The notes beneath the pieces are model-generated. The model was not told the origin of the DNA, searched no databases, and saw only the letters and a list, made by a program, of their open reading frames with translations. This document shows positions 1 through 6,876 of a DNA stretch of 14,819 bases, piece by piece. Where the stretch lies: contig JBJXFI010000108.1 in the NCBI GenBank assembly GCA_046154695.1, positions 1 through 14,819 of the forward strand. The letters run 5' to 3'. Source of the DNA: DALYLB01 sp046154695 (GTDB lineage Bacteria; Acidobacteriota; Blastocatellia; RBC074). Made by a program: the position numbers and the translations under genes. Position 1 is the stretch's first letter; each line of letters begins with the position of its first letter.

Positions 1-23
1 GGCGGAACTCCGAACGGATTCCC

Positions 24-950
24 TTACCTCACCATACCGTGCTTCGAAAGAAATTCCCGGATCGTCGAGAAGATCCTCATCGTTTCCTCCCGGTTGAATC
101 CACCGTGTTTGCCGCCCGGAATCGTCAATAACTGATTGGGCAGGCCGGCCTTGTTGAGCGCCTCGTGCAGTCGCACGGCGTGGGAATAGGGAACAGTCGG
201 ATCGGAATCGCCGTGAATGGTCAGAATCGGCGGCAGCCCCGCGCGGACATACTGGATCGGCGAGACGCGCCGCGCGACCTCCGCGCGATTGGGCAGCCCG
301 CCCAACCACTGGACGGCGTAGGTCTTTACGTTCGGGCTGTCGTCGAGCAGGTCGTTGACGTCGGTGATGCCGTACCAGTTGATGATCGCCGCCACCTTGA
401 TCTCGGGATTCCGCGCATCGTCCGCGCCGTAGCATTGGCGATCCAGCCCCGCCGCGACCGGCAGCATCCCCGTCGTCAGCGAGAGATGGCCGCCCGCCGA
501 ATGGCCCGTGACGACCAGCCTGCTGGCGTCGAAGTTGTACTCTTTCGCGTTGCGGATCACCCATTTTAGCGCGCACCGGCAATCCTCGACCGCCGCCGGC
601 GCGACCGAGACGCGCCCCAGCCGGTATTCCACGTTCACCACCGCCCAGCCCATCTCCAGATAGGGCAGCACATTCATAAACGCCGACTCCTTCGTCCCGC
701 CGACCCAGCCGCCCCCGTGAATGTAGATAAGCGTCGGCGCCAGGGCATTGGCATTGGCGCTCCGCGGCGTATAGACATCCAGCTTCGCCTCATAGCCGTT
801 CGCGACGAGATAGGTGATATTCGGCGCGACACGATAACTGATCGTGCTTTCCGCCGACCACGCGGCCGTGCCCGTGAGCGATGCCTGCCCGTATGCCGGC
901 AGGCAGAGCAGCATTACCGCGACAGACAACAAGAAAACTCTTTTTTTCAT
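24..950 (-). CDS. Secreted alpha/beta-hydrolase, esterase/lipase-like
   Basis: This 308-residue protein is probably an exported serine esterase or carboxylesterase-type hydrolase acting on ester substrates outside the cytoplasm. The N-terminus has a Lys-Lys pair and a hydrophobic stretch ending near AYGQA (residues 1-23), a Sec signal peptide. The fold signature is complete. HGGGW at 78-82 forms the oxyanion-hole loop, GHSAGG at 149-154 carries nucleophile Ser151, HGDSDPTVP at 246-254 supplies the acid (Asp250), and His282 lies in GGKHGGF. The frame is open 56 codons further upstream. I chose the ATG at 950 because AGGAGA lies about 8 nt before it and the signal peptide starts there. The extension would also run into the hairpin terminator region. 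The family is close to the hormone-sensitive-lipase and BD-FAE-like esterases, and the substrate cannot be read from sequence. It is transcribed separately from its upstream neighbour. Confidence 0.9.
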   Translation of the reverse strand: MKKRVFLLSVAVMLLCLPAYGQASLTGTAAWSAESTISYRVAPNITYLVANGYEAKLDVYTPRSANANALAPTLIYIHGGGWVGGTKESAFMNVLPYLEMGWAVVNVEYRLGRVSVAPAAVEDCRCALKWVIRNAKEYNFDASRLVVTGHSAGGHLSLTTGMLPVAAGLDRQCYGADDARNPEIKVAAIINWYGITDVNDLLDDSPNVKTYAVQWLGGLPNRAEVARRVSPIQYVRAGLPPILTIHGDSDPTVPYSHAVRLHEALNKAGLPNQLLTIPGGKHGGFNREETMRIFSTIREFLSKHGMVR

Positions 951-1082
951 CGGGATGGTCTCCTGAATTGTTGGATCGATTCGCAACCGGGTTGCCGGGT
1001 TGTAATGATGCGAAGGCGAATCTTCGATCACAAGAGGGCGGGGACACAAGGGCCCGCCGCGAATTCGAGGGCGGGAAAAGGG

Positions 1083-1110
1083 AAAAGCCGGCGAGATCCC
1101 GCCGGCTTTT
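1083..1110. terminator. Strong hairpin terminator between the two minus-strand genes
   Basis: There is a perfect 11-bp stem (1083-1093 with 1100-1110) around a 6-nt loop. The stem is flanked by A-runs on one side and T-runs on the other. Read on the minus strand it follows the stop of the gene ending at 1199 by about 90 nt and ends in T-rich sequence. It is therefore a credible Rho-independent terminator for that gene, and it separates it from the hydrolase gene at 24-950. Confidence 0.75.
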
Positions 1111-1150
1111 CGGAACACGTACGTAACAAACGAAACAAGGCCAGGAAGGC

Positions 1151-1180
1151 TCCGTTTGTTCCATTATTTCCGTCTGTTCC
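1151..1180. repeat. Dispersed repeat, copy 1
   Basis: This 30-bp stretch matches 7665-7694 at 27 of 30 positions in the same orientation. Both copies lie just downstream of the stop codon of a minus-strand gene (19 bp here, 15 bp there). A short 8-bp inverted repeat (AACAAACG and CGTTTGTT, about 1126-1160) overlaps its left edge. Copy 2 is instead one arm of a 29-bp hairpin. It may be a 3'-end or terminator-associated repeat family. That reading is inferred from two copies only. Confidence 0.6.
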
Positions 1181-1198
1181 TTGGACTGGGAAACGGTT

Positions 1199-1978
1199 CT
1201 ATTTCTTGACGGCCTTCCAGGTGCCGGAAAATCCGCCGAACTCCCATTTGCCGCCCATCTCGTTGCCGGTGCGCTTGCCGGGGAGCGGGATGGGGCCGTT
1301 GCCCTGATAGGTCGCCGTCAGGTTCACGACATCGCCGTCCTTGGTTTCGATTCCGGTCACGAGCAGGTCGCCGCCGCCCGGATTCTCGGTGACAAGTTTC
1401 TCGCCGTCCCGCTTGATGATCAGCGTCAGCGGCAGTTCGCCCTGCCCCTCGGCGACGATCTTGAAATCATAGGAGCCCTCGATGCCGGCGGCCGATGCGC
1501 CCGCCGGCGCCGCGGGCTTCGCCGCCGCTGCGCCGGTCGCCGCGGGCTTCGCCGCCACTTCGCCGGGCGGCGCGGGCGTCGCCGCGGCGACGACCGCGTC
1601 CTTCTTCGCGCCGGCCCAGGTTCCCTTCATTTCGCCCGCGGTCCAGTCGCCCGCGATCTTGTCCTCCACGAACTTGCCCACGATCACGACCGGCGTTCCG
1701 CCCGCATCGGCGGTGATCGTGACCTTGTTGGCCTCGTCCACCGTGACGGCGCTGACCGTCAGGGGCATCGGCGAATCCTTGATCTCGCCCATCCATTTTC
1801 CGCCCTCGCGCTTGAGCACCAGCAGGAAGGTGATCGAGCCGAGCTCGCTGCTCTTCGATTCGATGTTATAGGTTCCTTCGATCGGGTGATTGCCGCCATT
1901 CTGCGCCAGCCCCGCAACCGCCAGCATCATCGCAAAGATCGCCGCAAGGCCGATCGTCGTAAGCGCGCGTTTGACCAT
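1199..1978 (-). CDS. Exported two-domain beta-rich protein of unknown function
   Basis: This 259-residue protein has a signal peptide (1-25, ending GLAQ) followed by two related domains, about 34-125 and 167-259. Each shows the pattern G-[ST]-Y-[ND], a LxLxxKR(E/D)G strand, alternating hydrophobic strands, and a closing KGTWAG or SGTWKA motif. That pattern fits a small lipocalin-like or up-and-down beta fold. The domains are joined by an Ala/Pro/Lys linker (about 127-165). I do not recognise a named family. Similar exported domains with G-x-W-x-G endings are common in Acidobacteriota, from memory only. Start choice: the ATG at 1978 has a near-perfect AAGGAG 8-9 nt upstream and begins the signal peptide. 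The open frame extends 28 codons further with no such support. It probably acts in the periplasm or at the cell surface. No catalytic motif is visible. Confidence 0.8.
   Translation of the reverse strand: MVKRALTTIGLAAIFAMMLAVAGLAQNGGNHPIEGTYNIESKSSELGSITFLLVLKREGGKWMGEIKDSPMPLTVSAVTVDEANKVTITADAGGTPVVIVGKFVEDKIAGDWTAGEMKGTWAGAKKDAVVAAATPAPPGEVAAKPAATGAAAAKPAAPAGASAAGIEGSYDFKIVAEGQGELPLTLIIKRDGEKLVTENPGGGDLLVTGIETKDGDVVNLTATYQGNGPIPLPGKRTGNEMGGKWEFGGFSGTWKAVKK
1511..1556. repeat. Two imperfect 30-bp units encoding the Ala/Pro linker
   Basis: A 16-bp core (cgcgggcttcgccgcc) occurs at 1511-1526 and again at 1541-1556, a period of 30 bp. It encodes a 10-residue step (AAKPAATGAA then AAKPAAPAGA) in the linker of the two-domain exported protein. 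This is the kind of in-frame repeat that can vary in number by slippage. Confidence 0.6.
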
Positions 1979-2188
1979 AGTGATGTCTCCTTCTTGATTG
2001 AACGAATTGTCTGTGATTGAACAACTTGAATTGGAATATAAGTGCGTTTGCTCGGAACCCATCCCGGTCGCAACCGGCCAAGTTTACTGTCGGAAATACG
2101 AGAAAACAAGCCGCCACGGAGGTTTTTCCGCCCGCCTTCGCCTCCGGTGCAAACGTTCGGGGCGTTGCGGAAGTTCATATGGATTTCG

Positions 2189-2225
2189 CCCTCCGCGGGC
2201 TCGTCCCCGCGGGGGGAATCTTTTT
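2189..2225 (+). terminator. Terminator-like hairpin upstream of the vWA operon
   Basis: An 11-bp GC-rich stem (2189-2199 with 2206-2216, one T-G wobble) encloses a 6-nt loop and is followed by AATC and five T (2221-2225). It has the form of a Rho-independent terminator reading rightward, but no rightward gene precedes it. It may block read-through into the operon or end a short leader or small RNA. The candidate promoter of the operon lies immediately downstream. Confidence 0.4.
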
Positions 2226-2227
2226 CC

Positions 2228-2256
2228 TTGCCGCTTATCCGGCTTTAATGTTAAAT
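2228..2256 (+). promoter_or_regulatory. Candidate sigma-70-type promoter of the vWA-PP2C-kinase operon
   Basis: TTGCCG at 2228-2233 (4 of 6 to the -35 consensus) is spaced 17 bp from TTAAAT at 2251-2256 (4 of 6 to the -10 consensus). The predicted start near 2263 gives a leader of about 60 nt to the ATG at 2324. It is a moderate match. It is chosen because it has ideal spacing, lies in an AT-richer patch and sits after the terminator-like hairpin. Confidence 0.35.
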
Positions 2257-2323
2257 CATCCCGTCCGAATCCCTCAGAGTCGGTGCCCCTGCCCTAATCA
2301 AAATCAAAGAAGGAGACATCCCT

Positions 2324-3001
2324 ATGTTCGAATTCCGGGATCAAATTCCATTTCCGGATCCGGATTTTGTCGTGAACTCAGAGCCGCGCTGCCCTTGTAT
2401 TCTGCTGCTCGATACGTCGAGTTCGATGAAGGGCAAGCCCATCGAGCAGTTGAATGAGGGATTGGTCACGTTCAAGGACGAGTTGATGGCCGATTCGCTG
2501 GCCGCCAAGCGGGTCGAGATTGCAATGCTGACATTCGGGCCGGTGGAGGTCTTCTCCGATTTTCAACTGCCCGATCTGTTTCAGGCGCCGAGCTTCGAGG
2601 CGCACGGCGACACGCCGATCGGCCTGTCGATCGAGAAGGCGCTCGATATGCTGCAGCATCGAAAAGCGCTCTACAAGCAGAACGGCATTTCATATTATCG
2701 TCCCTGGATCTTCATGATCACGGACGGATCGCCGACGGATGAATGGCGGCGGGCTTCCGAACTGGTCCACCACGGAGAGGAGAACGGGGCCTTTTCGTTC
2801 TTCGCCATCGGCGTGGAGGGCGCGGATCTCGGGGTGCTCAGCCAGATCGCCAAACGCCAGCCCGTCAAGCTCAAGGAGCTGCGATTCCGGGACTTCTTCA
2901 TCTGGCTCACCGGCACCCTGAAAGCCACGGCGCGTTCCACGGTCGGAGACAAGGTTTTCATTGAAAATCCGACAACGCCGGACGGGTGGGCTTCGATCTG
3001 A
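2324..3001 (+). CDS. vWA-domain protein of the TerY-P triad (YegL-like)
   Basis: This 225-residue cytoplasmic protein is essentially a single von Willebrand factor A domain. The metal-ion-dependent adhesion site is intact: Asp30, Ser32 and Ser34 in the DTSSS motif, Thr97 in GDTPIG, and Asp134 in MITDGSPTD. The domain should therefore bind a divalent ion and a protein partner. There is no signal peptide or membrane segment. The start at 2324 is supported by AAGGAG about 9 nt upstream. A PP2C phosphatase gene follows after 12 nt and a kinase gene after that. This vWA, PP2C, kinase order is the TerY-P triad described for tellurite/stress-associated systems, also present in E. coli as yegL-yegK-yegI. 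The vWA protein probably scaffolds or gates the kinase/phosphatase pair. The role is inferred from family and context. No TerD-type genes are present in the window. Confidence 0.9.
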   Translation: MFEFRDQIPFPDPDFVVNSEPRCPCILLLDTSSSMKGKPIEQLNEGLVTFKDELMADSLAAKRVEIAMLTFGPVEVFSDFQLPDLFQAPSFEAHGDTPIGLSIEKALDMLQHRKALYKQNGISYYRPWIFMITDGSPTDEWRRASELVHHGEENGAFSFFAIGVEGADLGVLSQIAKRQPVKLKELRFRDFFIWLTGTLKATARSTVGDKVFIENPTTPDGWASI

Positions 3002-3013
3002 GGGAGTAGTTCG

Positions 3014-3802
3014 ATGTGGAAGTATGCCTTTGCGTCGGTGGCGGGAACGGGCCATGCCGCGACCGATCTCCCCTGCCAGGACAACAGTCATTGCGAGACC
3101 TTCCAATTGCCGGATGGCTCCTTCGTGCTGGTCGCGGCGGTTTCGGATGGCGCGAGCACCGCGCGGCGGGCCGATCGCGGTTCGTATCTCGCGTGCACTC
3201 TCTTCGTCGATCACGTAAAGCGCCTGCTGATGAATGACGACCCGCAGGCGGATTTCGTCTCCACCTGGATCGCGGAGTTCCGGGACAGGGTCCGGGCCGA
3301 GGCCGAGGCCGATGGAATCAAGGTCAGCGATTTCGCGTGCACCTTCGTCTCCGCGGTCATCACTCATGACGAGGCGGTCTTTTTCCATCTGGGCGACGGC
3401 GCCATTGTGATCTCGCGGCGGGATGACCTCGACCGGTATCAATGCGTCTCGTGGCCGCAACAGGGAGAGTACGCCAACACCACCAGCTTCATTACGGATG
3501 AGGACGCCCTCGACAAGATCACCTCCGGCTATGAGACGAATATCGAGGAGCTGGCGATCTTTTCCGATGGCATCCAGCACATGGTGCTCGATTACGAAAC
3601 GCAATCGGCGCACGCGCCCTTTTTCACCTCGGTATTCACCTGGCTTCGGGATGTGCGGGAGTCGGATGGCAGGAATCTCTCCCATTCGCTGCGATCGTTC
3701 CTGGATTCCGAGAAGGTCAACGCCAGAACGGACGACGACAAGACGCTCGTGATCGCCACCCGCCGGTTCGAGCAGAACGGAACAGGGTCGGAAACCCTCT
3801 AG
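3014..3802 (+). CDS. PP2C-family Ser/Thr protein phosphatase (YegK-like)
   Basis: This 262-residue soluble protein is a metal-dependent PP2C-like phosphatase expected to remove phosphate from Ser/Thr residues, most likely on the product of the next gene or its targets. The motif series runs in the right order: CQDN with Asp23, VSDGAS with Asp45, HLGDGA with Asp128, FSDG with Asp185, and TDDDKT near 239-244 at the C-terminus. The acidic metal ligands thus appear complete and activity is expected. The length is typical for stand-alone bacterial PP2C domains. A GGGAG sequence lies 12-16 nt from the stop/start junction and supports the ATG at 3014. The kinase gene begins 3 nt after its stop, so translation of the two is probably coupled. 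Context (vWA before, kinase after) places it in the TerY-P triad. Confidence 0.9.
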   Translation: MWKYAFASVAGTGHAATDLPCQDNSHCETFQLPDGSFVLVAAVSDGASTARRADRGSYLACTLFVDHVKRLLMNDDPQADFVSTWIAEFRDRVRAEAEADGIKVSDFACTFVSAVITHDEAVFFHLGDGAIVISRRDDLDRYQCVSWPQQGEYANTTSFITDEDALDKITSGYETNIEELAIFSDGIQHMVLDYETQSAHAPFFTSVFTWLRDVRESDGRNLSHSLRSFLDSEKVNARTDDDKTLVIATRRFEQNGTGSETL

Positions 3803-3805
3803 CTC

Positions 3806-5923
3806 ATGCAGGTTTTCAGCGGAAACGGACAATCATACACGTTGGGGAGGCTGCTCGGGAGCGGCGCCAAGGGGGACGTCTATATCGTGCTGGGGCATCC
3901 GCAACTGGCGGCGAAGCTCTATCGAAGCCCGATCAGCGACGGGATGCGGCAGCGGCTGGAGCTGATGGTCAAGCTCAGCACGCCCCGGTTGCAGAAGATC
4001 TCCGCGTGGCCGATCGACACGCTGGCCGAGGCGGCGGGCGGTGGCGTGACCGGGTTCCTGATGCCGAATTTCGCCGGCTTCGACCCGATTCATCAACTGC
4101 TGGGGGTCAAGAGCCGGCTGGAGTATTTTCAAAATTCCTCGTGGCCATTTCTGATTCACACGGCGGCCAACACGGCCCGCGCGTTCTCGGTGATCCATGA
4201 GCACGGGCATCTCATCGGCGATGTCAGTTCGACCAACATGCTGGTCTCGGGAAAGGCGATCGTCTCGCTGTTGGATTGCGATAACTATCAGATCACGACG
4301 CCGAACGAACAATATTTGTGTGAAGGCGGAACGACGGGATACACGCCTCCGGAACTGATCGGGATCGACCACACGAATCTCCCCCGGACGCGCGATCACG
4401 ACCATTTCGGGCTGTCGGTGATCATCTTTCAACTGCTCTTCCTCGGCCGCCATCCCTTCTCGGGAAAATTTCTCGGCGCCGGGGAGAAGGATCTGGACGA
4501 GGCGATCCGGGAATACCGGTTCGCCTATGGCGCGGATGCGGGAACGCGGCAGATGGAGCCGCCGCCCGGGACCCTGCCGCTCGAAGCCATGCCGGCCTCG
4601 GCCATCAGCCTCTTCGGGCGGGCGTTCCTTTCCAATGCCCGGCCGAAACCGCACGAATGGGTCGATGCCCTGGAGCGGCTCTCCAAGTCCCTGCGAAAAT
4701 GCGAGCGCCATAATAATCACTACTACTACAACGCGCTCGCGGCCTGTCCGTGGTGTGAGATCGAGAATGAGTCGGGCGTCCGCCTCTTCAATTTCATACT
4801 GGTCGGAGAGGGGCAGTACCATACTGTTTTCGACGAGGAGGAGGTCTGGGCGCAGATCGTGTCGGTGCCGCCGCCGGGGGCGCCGCCGGCCCTCCCGCAG
4901 AAGGGCGAGGCGGAGATCGAGCCCGCGGAGGACGCGCAGCGGATCTTTCGAAAACGGAGGATGCGAAACTGGCTCTCGATCCCCGCGGTGATCAGCGCCA
5001 CGGCCACCGTCCATGTTCTCGGGCTGCCGTGGTGGGCGAGCCTGGCGCTGCTCGTGGTGATCGGCCTCTTCGGGATTGTGATCGTCAAGGGGGGGCTGAA
5101 GGTCATCACGGGCGACAATGCGGGCGAGGACCTTCTCGCCCCGGAGATGAAGCGGATCATCGAGCGGAAGCGGCAGATCCAGCAGGTCGCAGAGCAGTCC
5201 GAGCAGCGATGGAGCTGGGAGGCGGGCGAAAGGCGCTTTTTTGAGAAGCTCGAGGAGCTGCGGAACAAGCGCACCGAGTACCTGAGCCTGCCCGCGCTTC
5301 GGCAACGGAAATTGCGGGAACTGGAAAAGACCAGCCGGGAACGGCAGGTCGAACGATTTCTGGACGGGTACCTGATCGCCAAATCCTCGATCCCGGACAT
5401 TGGCCAGAGCCAGAAGATTACCCTGCTGGGCTACGGCATCGAGACGGCCGCCGACGTCAAACGGGAAGCCGTCATGGGCGTCCCCGGTTTCGAGGGCATG
5501 CCCGCCTATAAGTTGCTGAGCTGGCGGCGGTCGATTGAGGAGAAATTCGTCTACAATCCCGCGCAGGATATCACCCAGATCGACAAGGTGACGGTCGACC
5601 GCGAGATCAATTCGGTCCGCATGAAGCTGGAGCAGGACCTGGGGAACGGGCCGACCCATTTGCGCCGCATCAATCGCGAGATCGCCATTGCCCGTCAAAC
5701 GCTGTGCGACGAGGTGCGGGACGCGCGAACGAGGCTGGCGCAGGCGGAAGAGGATTTCCGGATCGCCACGATGCCGAACTCTCCCGCGCTGGTGATCGCG
5801 TCGGTTCTGGCCACAACGGCCCTCATTCTGCTGCTCCAGGCGTACCTCAACCGCGCGCCTTCGCTGCCGAATGGGGCGCGGGAGAACCCGGCGCCCGCGA
5901 CGGCCTCCGCTCCTTCCCGGTAG
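3806..5923 (+). CDS. Membrane-anchored TerY-P kinase with Cys/His cluster and helix-hairpin-helix region (YegI-like)
   Basis: This 705-residue protein begins with a Ser/Thr-kinase-like domain (about 10-295). The glycine loop is GSGAKGDVY at 18-26 and the lysine is K37 in AAKLY. The catalytic loop is IGDVSSTN with Asp139 and Asn144, so G replaces the Arg of HRD. DCD at 157-159 stands in for DFG, and PPE at 181-183 for APE. Key Asp, Lys and Asn residues are kept, so activity is plausible. Then come a Cys/His cluster (C299, H302/H305, C314-PW-C317) that could bind zinc, a two-helix membrane hairpin (about 389-428), a charged coiled coil (445-520), a helix-hairpin-helix region (about 535-576), and a third membrane helix (659-680) with a short tail. 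This topology would put kinase and HhH on the cytoplasmic side. The start lies 3 nt after the phosphatase stop with a weak ribosome site, suggesting coupling. E. coli YegI has a comparable design. Confidence 0.88.
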   Translation: MQVFSGNGQSYTLGRLLGSGAKGDVYIVLGHPQLAAKLYRSPISDGMRQRLELMVKLSTPRLQKISAWPIDTLAEAAGGGVTGFLMPNFAGFDPIHQLLGVKSRLEYFQNSSWPFLIHTAANTARAFSVIHEHGHLIGDVSSTNMLVSGKAIVSLLDCDNYQITTPNEQYLCEGGTTGYTPPELIGIDHTNLPRTRDHDHFGLSVIIFQLLFLGRHPFSGKFLGAGEKDLDEAIREYRFAYGADAGTRQMEPPPGTLPLEAMPASAISLFGRAFLSNARPKPHEWVDALERLSKSLRKCERHNNHYYYNALAACPWCEIENESGVRLFNFILVGEGQYHTVFDEEEVWAQIVSVPPPGAPPALPQKGEAEIEPAEDAQRIFRKRRMRNWLSIPAVISATATVHVLGLPWWASLALLVVIGLFGIVIVKGGLKVITGDNAGEDLLAPEMKRIIERKRQIQQVAEQSEQRWSWEAGERRFFEKLEELRNKRTEYLSLPALRQRKLRELEKTSRERQVERFLDGYLIAKSSIPDIGQSQKITLLGYGIETAADVKREAVMGVPGFEGMPAYKLLSWRRSIEEKFVYNPAQDITQIDKVTVDREINSVRMKLEQDLGNGPTHLRRINREIAIARQTLCDEVRDARTRLAQAEEDFRIATMPNSPALVIASVLATTALILLLQAYLNRAPSLPNGARENPAPATASAPSR

Positions 5924-5924
5924 G

Positions 5925-6590
5925 ATGGCAACAACTTTTATGGATGAACTCCACGTCTTGATTGCGGATGAACAGCCGATCTTTCGCCTCGGTGTGCGCG
6001 GCGTCATCGAACAGATCCCGGACGTCCGTGTGGTCGCGGAGGCGGGGGACGGCCCGGCCGCGCTCGACGGCGTCGCGGCGTTCAATCCGCACCTGGTCAT
6101 CCTCGATATCGACCTGCCGGGCATGGATGGATGGGGCGTGGCCCGCGCCATTCTCGAACAGCGCCCGCCGATCAGCATCGTCTTTCTGACGGCGCGGAAA
6201 GACGAACGCTCCTTCAATGAAGCCCTCGCGCTCGGCGCGCGCGGCTATCTGACCAAAGCGGGCCCGCTGAGCGATCTCGTCGATTGCCTGCACGCCGTCG
6301 CGTCCGGCGAGCGATATATCAGTCCCGCCATGCCCCGGCTGCTGCTTGCCTCAAAAAAACGGTCGCCTTCCGCGGGGGCCGCCGATCTTGAGACCATCAC
6401 TCCCGCCGAACGGCGCGTTCTGGGGTTCCTGGCAATGAGCAAGACCAGCAAGGAGATCGCCAGTGAACTCGGCGTCAGCAGCCGCACCATCGATAATCAT
6501 CGCGCCAACCTCTGCGCCAAACTCGGGCTTCACAACCCGCACGCCCTCGCCCGGTTCGCGATCGCCAACCGGGAACGCCTGCTTCGATAG
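5925..6590 (+). CDS. NarL/FixJ-family response regulator coupled to the kinase gene
   Basis: This 221-residue protein is a DNA-binding response regulator. The receiver domain (about 8-125) has the acidic pair Asp15/Glu16, phosphoacceptor Asp61 in LDIDLPGMDG, Thr89 and Lys111. The C-terminal LuxR-type helix-turn-helix (about 157-221) contains TPAERRVL and the SKEIASELGVSSRTIDNH recognition region. The ATG at 5925 lies 1 nt after the kinase stop. An alternative ATG at 5940 has a purine-rich AGGATGG upstream, and either gives a full receiver domain. No histidine kinase is present in the window. The tight junction says the regulator is made with the vWA/PP2C/kinase triad and could be its output. 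Phosphorylation by a distant histidine kinase, or Ser/Thr modification by the neighbouring kinase, are both possible and neither is shown. Confidence 0.92.
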   Translation: MATTFMDELHVLIADEQPIFRLGVRGVIEQIPDVRVVAEAGDGPAALDGVAAFNPHLVILDIDLPGMDGWGVARAILEQRPPISIVFLTARKDERSFNEALALGARGYLTKAGPLSDLVDCLHAVASGERYISPAMPRLLLASKKRSPSAGAADLETITPAERRVLGFLAMSKTSKEIASELGVSSRTIDNHRANLCAKLGLHNPHALARFAIANRERLLR

Positions 6591-6876
6591 GAGCGCCATG
6601 CCTGCATTCCGATTGTCTGACAGAAAAAATCCTGCGTAGGAATTGAGTATTCGCCGCCATATACGTGGGCATTGCGGATGTGTATTATTCGCGGGTCGAT
6701 CCAGTAAATCGAAGATGATTGTTTTCGCCCCGAGCTTTCTTTTTTCTTCTGATCGATTGTATTGAGAGCTCTTCTGAATTTCCGTTGGCACAATCCGATA
6801 GTCATCCTCATCTGACACGATCCGACACGATACGATTTATGGAGTTGATCCCGGTCCCTCACTGGCATCGCTTTGA
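6591..6876. other. Non-coding stretch downstream of the response regulator
   Basis: I see no convincing gene here. The stretch is less GC-rich than its surroundings, and open frames on either strand lack a ribosome site or recognisable domain. A tandem pair of GACACGAT with a 10-bp period lies at 6814-6831, followed by CGAT. There is no clear terminator after the regulator gene, only short stems near 6620-6650. Confidence 0.5.

Noticed and set aside
2017..2457. Plus-strand frame overlapping the start of the vWA gene
   Set aside because: No ribosome site, no recognisable domain, and it overlaps the vWA start and MIDAS-coding region in another frame.
3833..6217. Very long open frame on the minus strand opposite the kinase and regulator genes
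   Set aside because: It is Arg/Pro/Asp-rich with no recognisable domain, while the plus strand in the same place encodes clear kinase and response-regulator motifs. It is a by-product of high GC codon use.
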